Positions 8,289 through 16,320 of a DNA stretch of 38,100 nucleotides are shown here, piece after piece. Position 1 is the first letter of the stretch, and every line of letters begins with the position of its first letter. Under the pieces are notes generated by a model that was not told the DNA's origin, searched no databases, and saw only the letters and a list, made by a program, of their open reading frames with translations. This DNA comes from a virus. The stretch covers positions 1-38,100 of IMG/VR virus record IMGVR_UViG_3300009181_000167, one strand, 5' to 3'. The position numbers were made by a program, and so were the translations under genes.

Positions 8289-9253
8289 TATGCCAATCCA
8301 CCCCCACCGAGAGATTTGAACCAATTACTTAAAGCTGAGTTTAATCCTTCAACCCCTGCCATTGTAGGGTCTGCTTGTCTAGCAAATTCTGCTGCTGCAA
8401 CATCTGCATTAGGAACATCTTGTTTTCCAACAACGGAAACAGTTGGGGAAGTTTGTGCTTGAGCAAAGTTTTCAGCAATTGTAGGTTGCTTAATACTTGG
8501 CTTTGTTTGTCCGGGAATAGTTGGAAGTTGAGGCGCAGCCGCTTCTGGCATCTTAGGCATTGCAGGAGCAGTAGCCGCAGCATTAGCGCGGGCAACAGCC
8601 ATAACATCTGCTTGATAAGACTTAGCAAATGCGGCGCTTTCTTTAACGGTAGGTGGGCGACCTAGCGCGCTTCTAAATGCTTTATCTGAAATGTAGTTAA
8701 GGTCAAGGGTATTAGGAACAGTTACCTTTGCTATTTGAGGGCGGATTCCATTGCCGCCTAAACTAATTGCAGCATTTTCTTGATCCGTAAGAAAAGTATT
8801 AACAGATGCAGGTTTAGTTGGGTCATCATTTAATAAAGTAAGTGCTTCCATAAATTGTTTAATGCTAGTTAAGTCTGAATTTTTGTCCCATGTTCCAAAA
8901 GTAGGAGTTGTTTTGCCATAATAATTTGCGCGATACATCGCGTATTGAATTCCAGCCCAAGCGCCAGAATCAGTAAGGGCAGTCTTTTGTAGTGCTTTAA
9001 TAAAAGTATCTGCATTCATTGTGGTTTTGCCGTTAGTTACTGTGGCAGGAAGACCTAAACCTGTAATGTCATATTCGTTGGCAGTTATATCTACTTTGCC
9101 AATGCCTGAACTACCTGAACTGCTCATGCCTGGCAAATTAGTAAAAGCCGCAAATGGATCAGAAGTTACGTTATCTCCTACTTTATTTGGATTTCCTTTT
9201 CCATCAGCTTTCCAGACGGTAAGTTTTCCTTTAGAGTCGGCTACCCAGGTCAT
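8288..9253 (-). CDS. Putative internal virion protein
   Basis: This 321-residue protein starts MTWVADSKGK. It has a long helical body with the segment AFRSALGRPPTVKESAAFAK, a motif seen in the same class of phage virion proteins, followed by an Ala/Pro-rich tail. The start overlaps the stop of the giant upstream gene by ATGA. A palindrome matching an SOS box lies 23 bp upstream of the start, inside the preceding coding region. Function beyond virion association is not known. Confidence 0.6.
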   Translation of the reverse strand: MTWVADSKGKLTVWKADGKGNPNKVGDNVTSDPFAAFTNLPGMSSSGSSGIGKVDITANEYDITGLGLPATVTNGKTTMNADTFIKALQKTALTDSGAWAGIQYAMYRANYYGKTTPTFGTWDKNSDLTSIKQFMEALTLLNDDPTKPASVNTFLTDQENAAISLGGNGIRPQIAKVTVPNTLDLNYISDKAFRSALGRPPTVKESAAFAKSYQADVMAVARANAAATAPAMPKMPEAAAPQLPTIPGQTKPSIKQPTIAENFAQAQTSPTVSVVGKQDVPNADVAAAEFARQADPTMAGVEGLNSALSNWFKSLGGGGLA

Positions 9254-12200
9254 GGCTTAAATCCTTCCAATGGACCGAACAAACGTTCGTAATGTGTCTT
9301 ATAAAAGTCAGCAAAGTTTCTGTCCTTAACGGACAATTCTATCGCTATACCTCTAAATATATCTGTAATCTTAGCAAGATTATCCAAACTAACGTTGTCT
9401 TTGTTTATAGCGTTGCTGACCTTGACTGCGGCATCTTCAAATTTACGATAACCCGCCCCAAGTTGGGGATTCCTCTTGGTTGTTTCTCCGATGAAACGAT
9501 CTGCTTCAGTAAGTTTTCGGGCAGATATAACTGCTGATTGGGCATTATCCCAAGCAGGGTATTTATAGTGGACTAATTCTCCAATAGTAGCCTTATTAAT
9601 TGGCTTTCCAATAAGTCCTGTTTCAACTGGAATCAAATTGGGCCATACAACTCGACTATTAGGATTTTTATAATTGTGTTCAAGGACAGGAGAAAGTCCT
9701 GTTATAAGGCGAGAACGATAATCCCAAGCTGCGTTTTGTTGGGCAGCATCAGGCATTAAAGGATGGCGTTTTGGTTGAAAGTCAGTTTCAACCTGATAAC
9801 TACCAGTAACGCGTTTAATGTTTTCTGCAAGTCCAAGACCTAGAGCAATAGTTTTAGCGGTATCGCCAACTTGACCACTAAGAGCCAATTTGTTTTTATC
9901 TATAAACAAATCCATAAATTCTTTGACCACAGGAACATATTGTTTTAGAAGTTGTAGGTTTCCATCATTCTTTTTTGGTGCGCCGTAATCTAATGTTTTA
10001 GGTCCAAGCAAAGTAAGAAGCCCACTAATGTAAGGAGCGTTAATACCAAAACCTTGCCCAAGTCCTACACCATGTTTAAGAGCGTTTAATTGTTCTACTT
10101 GTTTGATAAGTGGCGTATTGTCTTCCATCCACTTTCGGAATTTAGGTCCATCTACTTGATCGTATAGTTCCATGATTCCTTCAATAACTAAACGTTTGCC
10201 AGGATGAGTCAAAAGGAACATTCCAAATTGGCGCATAACAGTTTTGTTAAATGAGAATGGGAAAAAGATTGCATTGAGTGAACGTTCGGCTGCTGTGCGC
10301 TCGCCATAACCCATAACGTTTTCTAATTTTTGAACTATCTCAGTATCAGAATATCCTTTTTTAGAAAGCCAATAAGCAGACCATTTTTCATATTCCCGTG
10401 GGGAGTAAAGGTTATAAAAATCTGCTTCTTTGATTACACGTTCAGCATCATCAAGAAACATATCTTTTGCTAAGTTCTCAGGGAAAATACGTTTGTAAAT
10501 TTTGTCAGCAGTAGCAGTAATACCCATTTCTTCCATTTTAGATTCAGGATACATAACAGGTGGGATGTCTTCGGTAATACCTTTAAGCATTGTTTTGCTC
10601 ATACGGCGATAAGCAAACACAATTGATTCTTGATAACGAACACGACTACGAAGGTTTTGCAAGCGGGCAGGCGCGCCCTTCATAGTAAAAGCGGTCTTTT
10701 GCACCCATTTTTGTTTAGCAAAACTTCCAAGTCCAACTTTTTCCATCCACGCGGTATTTCCAATACCCATGCCTGCATACAAAATATCTTCAATTTTAGC
10801 AAGGCCACCAATCATTTCCATTGGAACACTTACTCTTGCGCGCCACAGGGCTTGAATGGTTTGTCTTGCAGATTCTTTGCTCATAAATGGATAACCTGCA
10901 TCAAGACCCATAAGTTCTGCAACATCTTTTTCTAAAGGCTTTGTAAGGATTTTCATAAGAACATCAGGTGGAACTTCGCGCAATCCTAATTCTGATTTTT
11001 TGGCTTCTAAAATTTTTGCCCATGCTCCTTCTTCCGTAAGAGAAGAATCTGCTTCCATTAAACGTTTAATAGGAATTTCATAGTTATTTTTTTTAAGAAA
11101 ACTAGATTTAGCAAAATTTAATACTTTTTCTTGACCCCAATATAATTTAGATGTTTTAGGGAGATTTTCATAAATGTAAGTTCTTAAATAACTTGCATTA
11201 AATCCAGGCAAAACTTCAATTTTTCCACTATCAATTCTGTCTTGTAATGTGCGCAATTGTTCTATATTAGATCGAGCAGATACCGCTTCTGAACTAGACA
11301 GGCGAGGACTTATTCCTAACCAAGCATAAGTTCTTGAACTATTCCTAATATTGGCTGCACCTAGATTTGTATATTGAACACCTTTGGTAAATTGATGACC
11401 AATATCAGTTCCATATACAGGTTTGTAACCAAGGTCTTTAAGTTGAGCAACCATCGCCTTTAATTCTTCAGGCGCATCTTTCATTAAATGAAGGTCGCCT
11501 GCAAGTTTATTACCTTCTGCTTCTACTAATGCAAGTAAATCATAGGAATCGTGTCCACCTAATTTATAAACATTAACGCCAAATTCTTCAATTAGGGCTT
11601 TGCCAATAGCAATCTTTGCTGCCATTTTTTCTTCGGGTGTCCCGGCATCTTGCACTTGTTGAAATAATTTATCATAAAGTTTTTTAGCATCATTCTTTGT
11701 CAAAGTATCAATGCGAGCAAGTCCTGCTGCCCCATCAGCCATTTCAGGATTGCTTATATCGCTTATGTTTAATTTAGATGGTGGCACTTCTCCTGTGCCA
11801 ATTCCTGCTTCAAGGTCAGATTGCGCAAGAAGTGATTTTTCTGCTTGTAAAGGTTTTTGAACTTTATATTCATTTAAGGTAGATGGATGAATAAAGTATT
11901 TTTGTAATTCGGGGGCTAAGGCATTTTCAAATACAGCGTTGGCTTTAACTTGATTAGCAAAACTAGAAGTTCCCTTTTTGGCTAAAGAACTAGCGCGGAA
12001 ATCTCCACTAGCTTGAACGCCAATTTCTCTAAATCCTGTTTCCATAGCATTATGATCAACAACTAAACTTTCCCTAGAGGCGGCTAGTCTTCCTTTTGGA
12101 TTAACTACTGCTTCGCGCCAAATCATTTGTTGGGTTTTTTGCGCCCATTCTTCTCTTTCATCTTTGGTCATCTTTAACCAAGTGCCATCTTCAATCAATG

Positions 12201-13689
12201 GTGCTTTTTCAATATCCATAGCATGATCTAAAGCAATTTTATTAAATTGTTGCCCTATGGTTTTTAGAATATCTATTTCTTTACCACCTGCTAATTCATT
12301 ATTTGCTACTAAAGTAGGATAATCATAATCTTTGCCAGGGTTGGCTTTTTGCCATGCAACAAGTATGCCTGTGTCATCCATAGCATTACGTAAAGCAACT
12401 CCTGCTTTTGCAGTATCGCCAATGATTTCTTTAACACCTGCTCTTGTAGCACCACCCGGATTCATTTGTATTGAAAAAATATTTAAAGCCGCGGCAAGTT
12501 TTCCACTAATAGGGGCAAGTCCATAAACAGTTGTATCTAATGTTCCCTCACGCGCACCTAATTTACTTTCGCCAAGTGCTATTGCTTGTTCTTTTAATCC
12601 TGCACCTAATACTGCTAAACCTGCTTGGTTTGCTGCGCGAACTATTGGAAGACGAAGACGTTGTGCAATTGTATTTCTAATAGGAATTTGCATAGGGGCA
12701 GTTTTAGAAATGCCAACTGCAAAACCTTTATAAATACTATTCAAAATTGGTTTGTTAAGAAAAGCCCTAGCGGAAGGTTGCATAATTCCAATAGTGCCAG
12801 TCTGTGCTGTTGAAACCATAGAATTCAAAAGAGTATATTTTGGAGCAACTTCTGCTGCGGTTAGAACTTTACCTGTTTTTGCAGTAACTCCTGCTGCTTT
12901 TAATCCTGAACCCAAACGAGCCATTGGAAGAAAAATTAAAAGAGTCCCTAAATCTTCAATAGAGCGTTGTAATTCTTTTTGTTTTATTTCTTTAGCGGTT
13001 GTTTTTGCGCCCAATAAATTTTCTGTGGCAGAAGCAATTTGTGCTTTTTTTTCAGAAGCAACTTCTGTGGAATAAAATCCTTTGCCAAACATTGATCCAG
13101 TTTCCCCAACAGCATCACCTATCAATTGTCTAAGAGAGCCGGGCATTTGTTTAACAACCTGTAACAATACATTCACATTACGAGAAAAACTTAAAGCATC
13201 AAGAACGTGTTGAACAGTTGATTTTGCTGGCGCGTTACCTACGGTTGGTTTGTCAAAACTTTCAATTCGATAATTAGCCATAGCATTAGTCCAAGAAGAA
13301 TCCCATACGCCATTTGCCACAGCGCCATCAGGGGCTGCTTTTGCTTTAATCATATCTTGCTGAATTTTATAAACATGGTTTTCGGTAATAATGCTTGGGT
13401 CATAAACTGATTTAAGCAATGAAGTTGCTTTTTGAGTTATTGAAGGAATACGACTTTGTTGGGCATCTGCAAAAAATGATTCAACTGCACTTTTGTTATT
13501 AGCAATTGCTTTATTAATTGTGTCAACAATACTTAAAGTTTGATCTTGATTTTGTGGTCCGGCAGCAACAGCAACTTGTGCAGGCACATCCATATAACTA
13601 TTTCCTGATTGGTGAATAGCATCAAGATTTGCTGCTAGTTGTTCAGCAGGGGTTAATGGTGCTTGAGGTAATGGAGTGTTTAGACTCAT
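9250..13689 (-). CDS. Large internal virion protein (1479 residues)
   Basis: This is the largest gene in the window. The product is mostly helical, with a hydrophobic stretch near 245-265 (LGTLLIFLPMARLGSGLKAA) and a late region with FFPFSFNKTVMRQFGMFLL and INAPYISGLLTLLGPKTL, which could interact with membrane. It carries no polymerase, protease or lysozyme motif that I can identify. Size, position after the portal and overlap with three further helical proteins fit a podovirus ejected core protein. A large virion-associated protein of another kind is the main alternative. Confidence 0.65.
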   Translation of the reverse strand: MSLNTPLPQAPLTPAEQLAANLDAIHQSGNSYMDVPAQVAVAAGPQNQDQTLSIVDTINKAIANNKSAVESFFADAQQSRIPSITQKATSLLKSVYDPSIITENHVYKIQQDMIKAKAAPDGAVANGVWDSSWTNAMANYRIESFDKPTVGNAPAKSTVQHVLDALSFSRNVNVLLQVVKQMPGSLRQLIGDAVGETGSMFGKGFYSTEVASEKKAQIASATENLLGAKTTAKEIKQKELQRSIEDLGTLLIFLPMARLGSGLKAAGVTAKTGKVLTAAEVAPKYTLLNSMVSTAQTGTIGIMQPSARAFLNKPILNSIYKGFAVGISKTAPMQIPIRNTIAQRLRLPIVRAANQAGLAVLGAGLKEQAIALGESKLGAREGTLDTTVYGLAPISGKLAAALNIFSIQMNPGGATRAGVKEIIGDTAKAGVALRNAMDDTGILVAWQKANPGKDYDYPTLVANNELAGGKEIDILKTIGQQFNKIALDHAMDIEKAPLIEDGTWLKMTKDEREEWAQKTQQMIWREAVVNPKGRLAASRESLVVDHNAMETGFREIGVQASGDFRASSLAKKGTSSFANQVKANAVFENALAPELQKYFIHPSTLNEYKVQKPLQAEKSLLAQSDLEAGIGTGEVPPSKLNISDISNPEMADGAAGLARIDTLTKNDAKKLYDKLFQQVQDAGTPEEKMAAKIAIGKALIEEFGVNVYKLGGHDSYDLLALVEAEGNKLAGDLHLMKDAPEELKAMVAQLKDLGYKPVYGTDIGHQFTKGVQYTNLGAANIRNSSRTYAWLGISPRLSSSEAVSARSNIEQLRTLQDRIDSGKIEVLPGFNASYLRTYIYENLPKTSKLYWGQEKVLNFAKSSFLKKNNYEIPIKRLMEADSSLTEEGAWAKILEAKKSELGLREVPPDVLMKILTKPLEKDVAELMGLDAGYPFMSKESARQTIQALWRARVSVPMEMIGGLAKIEDILYAGMGIGNTAWMEKVGLGSFAKQKWVQKTAFTMKGAPARLQNLRSRVRYQESIVFAYRRMSKTMLKGITEDIPPVMYPESKMEEMGITATADKIYKRIFPENLAKDMFLDDAERVIKEADFYNLYSPREYEKWSAYWLSKKGYSDTEIVQKLENVMGYGERTAAERSLNAIFFPFSFNKTVMRQFGMFLLTHPGKRLVIEGIMELYDQVDGPKFRKWMEDNTPLIKQVEQLNALKHGVGLGQGFGINAPYISGLLTLLGPKTLDYGAPKKNDGNLQLLKQYVPVVKEFMDLFIDKNKLALSGQVGDTAKTIALGLGLAENIKRVTGSYQVETDFQPKRHPLMPDAAQQNAAWDYRSRLITGLSPVLEHNYKNPNSRVVWPNLIPVETGLIGKPINKATIGELVHYKYPAWDNAQSAVISARKLTEADRFIGETTKRNPQLGAGYRKFEDAAVKVSNAINKDNVSLDNLAKITDIFRGIAIELSVKDRNFADFYKTHYERLFGPLEGFKP
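9276..9289. promoter_or_regulatory. SOS-box-like palindrome inside coding sequence
   Basis: CGAAC-AAAC-GTTCG is a perfect 5-bp inverted repeat with a 4-bp spacer, matching the actinobacterial LexA box. It lies inside the 3' end of the giant virion gene and 23 bp upstream of the next start at 9253. It could be fortuitous. It is listed because two more copies occur in the intergenic hub at 19.63-19.69 kb. Confidence 0.35.
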
Positions 13690-14168
13690 CTAGTCGCACC
13701 ATTAGCCGCATTAGCTTGTAAATAACTTCTAATCATTGCGACTTGTGGTGAAACGTTATCGCCAAGTGAGTTAAGAAGCCCTAACGCTTTGACTGTTACA
13801 TCAGTATTCAATGGTGGAGTAACTGCGTTTGCAGTTCCTGGCATCCCATAATCTAAAGGTAAACCATGATCCGTAGGAGCGTTAAGTGGAGTTAAAGGCG
13901 CTCTTGGTGCTTGTGGTTGTCCTGTATTCATAGGAGCAGCAGGAGCAGCAGGAGCAGCAGGAGCATTAGCAATTGGCAATGCTTCTTGCGCATTTAATTG
14001 AGCAGTTGCAGCGCCATAGGCTTGACCACTAGCGGCTTGTGCAGCCATTTTTTTCCCTGGTTGATTTGAGGGTTGTGCAGAAACTACATTCTGTCCTTGT
14101 AGGTCAGTTCTATTTGAATAGTTCTTTCCAATAGCACCATCTCTTTTACCACCGCGACCTCTAGGCAT
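13686..14168 (-). CDS. Small head protein, Pro/Ala-rich
   Basis: This 160-residue protein begins with a basic segment, MPRGRGGKRDGAIGKNYSNR. It contains an APAAPAAPAAP stretch encoded by three and a half copies of a 9-bp repeat (13933-13965), then a low-complexity region and a short C-terminal helix (VSPQVAMIRSYLQANAA). Proteins with this basic N-terminus and disordered centre commonly follow the portal gene in actinophages. Both ends overlap neighbours (TAATG and ATGA). Function unknown. Confidence 0.65.
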   Translation of the reverse strand: MPRGRGGKRDGAIGKNYSNRTDLQGQNVVSAQPSNQPGKKMAAQAASGQAYGAATAQLNAQEALPIANAPAAPAAPAAPMNTGQPQAPRAPLTPLNAPTDHGLPLDYGMPGTANAVTPPLNTDVTVKALGLLNSLGDNVSPQVAMIRSYLQANAANGATR

Positions 14169-15928
14169 TATTGACCACCTGCTCCGAGTGATGCTAGAAA
14201 TGCTCCAACATCTTGTGGTTGTGGTTGTGCTTGTGGTTGTTCTGCTCCCATTCCTGGTGCGCCAAGTCCAGGCATTGTTTCAGGTGCGCCAGTTGGTGCA
14301 GGAGTTGCTTGTCGCTTTTGTGCGGCTTCGTGAACCTTTGTTACGGCTTCAGCCAAGCTCGCTTTATCGCTTGCGACCATTGCCACAATAGCAGCCACAT
14401 CGCTAGGGGGAATAGAACCTTGAGATGCTTGAGTTTGAATGGATTGTAAGAGTGCTTGTTCAAGTCCTTCACTTACTACACGGTCTTTCTCTAATTCAGG
14501 ATCGGATATGAATGGGTCAATTTCTTGTGCGGTTTGCTTAGACATAATTCCAATACCAATGCGCTGTCCAAGTCCAACTACAAGTGAGTTGGCATCTGCG
14601 CCTGAATGAGAATAAGTAACAACATTGTTGTCATCTTCAAAGTCTTTGTTTGGAATGTAATCAACGTGTCCTTTTGCGCCTCGACTTGAAACATAAAATG
14701 ACTTGCGTTCGTTTCCAAAGTAAGTTTTAGCAATAGCAATAGCGCGTTTATTTTCTTCCTGCAATGAAGCTGCAAAGATTTCTTGTGCTTCTTGAATTGG
14801 GAAATCAACTACGGCTGAAAGAATGGCATCGCCACGCTTTCCTGTGCGAACGTTAGATGTTGATTCTCCACCAAACTCAGCAGGAGTTCCTGAACCAATG
14901 CGTTGTGCGCGTTCGATTCTGTCCATCATGCCATTAGTAGCAAAGCCAGGGTTAGCAGTCATCTCTCGGATGTCGCCACCTTGAACTACGTTTACTTGAC
15001 CTGAGCGACCATCATAAGGACCTGCTACGAAACGAGCAGTTTCTCCTGGGCGAGATACAAGATAAGTATCAGGAAAGATTCCGCGTTCTACTGCGATAAC
15101 TTCAAGTGCCATTAACTTAGATTGCAAGTTATACATTCCAACAAGTGAATCAAATTGACCCATTGGGCGATCTAAAGTAATGCGACCCGGAACTACTGCA
15201 AGGCAAAGCCCTGTGCGGTTAGCAACGCGCTCTAGTTCAACGTTAGGCAAACCACGAATGTCAGTTTCCCAAGGATTAGGTTTTGTAGTTGAGCAAGCCA
15301 TAAGGACAGTTACTTCGGCATCGGTGTATTCAACAATGCGAACCATGTCGCTTGGCTTTGGGTTTACTGCTTTTAATTTTGAAAGTGCTTCAGGGTAACG
15401 ATTTTGTAACCAAGCGCGTGAACGAGAATAAGTAAAAATACAATCGTTAGGAGTTATTTGGTCAGGGTCTTCACCTGTTGATGGAAATGTATTTAAGGGA
15501 TCACGAATATCCCAACGAGCAGCACCCCATTTAGTATCAGGGCGAAGAATTACAGGAGATGATGCGTAGCCAATTAACCAACGCGCTCTACGGCGCATTT
15601 TAAGTGGCATCTTATTTGCTTCCCACCAACCCATTGTTGCTCTCTTGCGAGTGCGGGCGCGCTTTTCAGACATACTTTCGCCTTCTTTAAGCGCAGGATA
15701 ATAAACGCTTGGCATTGTTGAAGCAATGCGCATAGCAGTTTGGTCAAGTCCTGTGGTTATTAAGTTAGCAACTGCTGACTTTTCACGGCGATCCATTTCA
15801 GGTAGCGGAATAATAAGGTCGCCATTGTAAGCATCACGCAATTGGCGCATTGAATCAATGATTGGGCCTTGCAATGCTTGGCGCTCTGAAAGAAGCGCAG
15901 CAATTTCATCTACCGTTGGACCGAGCAT
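14168..15928 (-). CDS. Portal protein
   Basis: This 586-residue protein is of typical portal length. Features include the N-terminal helical part (LRDAYNGDLIIPLPEMDRRE), the region GTPAEFGGESTSNVRTGKRG before the tunnel helix, and a Gln/Pro-rich C-terminus. It forms the dodecameric ring through which DNA enters and leaves the capsid. It lies in the classic order terminase - portal - scaffold - capsid, though here internal virion genes are inserted between portal and scaffold. The start overlaps the DUF6496-type gene stop as TAATG. Confidence 0.88.
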   Translation of the reverse strand: MLGPTVDEIAALLSERQALQGPIIDSMRQLRDAYNGDLIIPLPEMDRREKSAVANLITTGLDQTAMRIASTMPSVYYPALKEGESMSEKRARTRKRATMGWWEANKMPLKMRRRARWLIGYASSPVILRPDTKWGAARWDIRDPLNTFPSTGEDPDQITPNDCIFTYSRSRAWLQNRYPEALSKLKAVNPKPSDMVRIVEYTDAEVTVLMACSTTKPNPWETDIRGLPNVELERVANRTGLCLAVVPGRITLDRPMGQFDSLVGMYNLQSKLMALEVIAVERGIFPDTYLVSRPGETARFVAGPYDGRSGQVNVVQGGDIREMTANPGFATNGMMDRIERAQRIGSGTPAEFGGESTSNVRTGKRGDAILSAVVDFPIQEAQEIFAASLQEENKRAIAIAKTYFGNERKSFYVSSRGAKGHVDYIPNKDFEDDNNVVTYSHSGADANSLVVGLGQRIGIGIMSKQTAQEIDPFISDPELEKDRVVSEGLEQALLQSIQTQASQGSIPPSDVAAIVAMVASDKASLAEAVTKVHEAAQKRQATPAPTGAPETMPGLGAPGMGAEQPQAQPQPQDVGAFLASLGAGGQ

Positions 15929-16095
15929 TATTTACCCTTTTTCTTCTTCGACTTTCCTGCTTCTGAAAGTGCTATTGCAACTGCTTGTTTTTGTGATTTA
16001 ACAACAGGGCCTTTTTTAGAACCAGAGTGGAGTTTTCCACTACCATATTCCTTCATAACTTTTGCGACTTTTTTAGCCGCCGCAGCTTTTTTCAT
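15928..16095 (-). CDS. Lys-rich small protein, DUF6496-like
   Basis: This 55-residue gene starts at ATG 16095 and overlaps both neighbours by TAATG. The central segment GSGKLHSGSKKGPVVKSQKQ followed by AVAIALSEAG matches the pattern of the DUF6496 family as I remember it, and the C-terminus is a Lys run. It is strongly basic, so binding to DNA in the head or to the terminase complex is plausible. Its role is unknown. Confidence 0.75.
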   Translation of the reverse strand: MKKAAAAKKVAKVMKEYGSGKLHSGSKKGPVVKSQKQAVAIALSEAGKSKKKKGK

Positions 16096-16253
16096 TAGAC
16101 AGATTTGGCAATCTTTTTCTTAGCCATAGGCTTAACTACATCTTTCATGCCCGCCTTGGATTCTTTCTTTTCAACTTTTTTGCCTTCGCCTTTTTCGTGC
16201 TTTTTCATAGCAGACTTAGACTTGTAAACTTCTGACTTTTTCTTCGCTGCCAT
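16095..16253 (-). CDS. Lys-rich small protein, function unknown
   Basis: This 52-residue gene starts MAAKKKSEVYKSKSAMKK at ATG 16253 and ends with a TAA that overlaps the next ATG. More than a third of residues are Lys, with Glu and Ser between. No fold is recognisable. It sits between terminase and portal next to another basic small protein, so it may condense DNA or act during packaging. Confidence 0.65.
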   Translation of the reverse strand: MAAKKKSEVYKSKSAMKKHEKGEGKKVEKKESKAGMKDVVKPMAKKKIAKSV

Positions 16254-16290
16254 TTGTTTCTCTTTTCTGTGGGCGCGGTGTAAGGTGTGT

Positions 16291-16312
16291 AAAATATACC
16301 ACTCAAGAGTGG
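16291..16312 (-). terminator. Short hairpin after the terminase gene
   Basis: CCACT and AGTGG (16299-16312) form a 5-bp stem around a 4-nt loop. On the minus strand this is followed by TATATTTT. It is a weak intrinsic-terminator or processing-site candidate in the 67-bp gap between terminase and the first Lys-rich gene. The same AT-rich stretch could instead serve as a -10 element. Confidence 0.35.
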
Positions 16313-16320
16313 CATTGCGC

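Noticed and set aside
13933-13965. 9-bp tandem repeat as a CRISPR or iteron
   Set aside because: It is in-frame coding for Ala-Ala-Pro units of a head protein; no spacers or palindromes.
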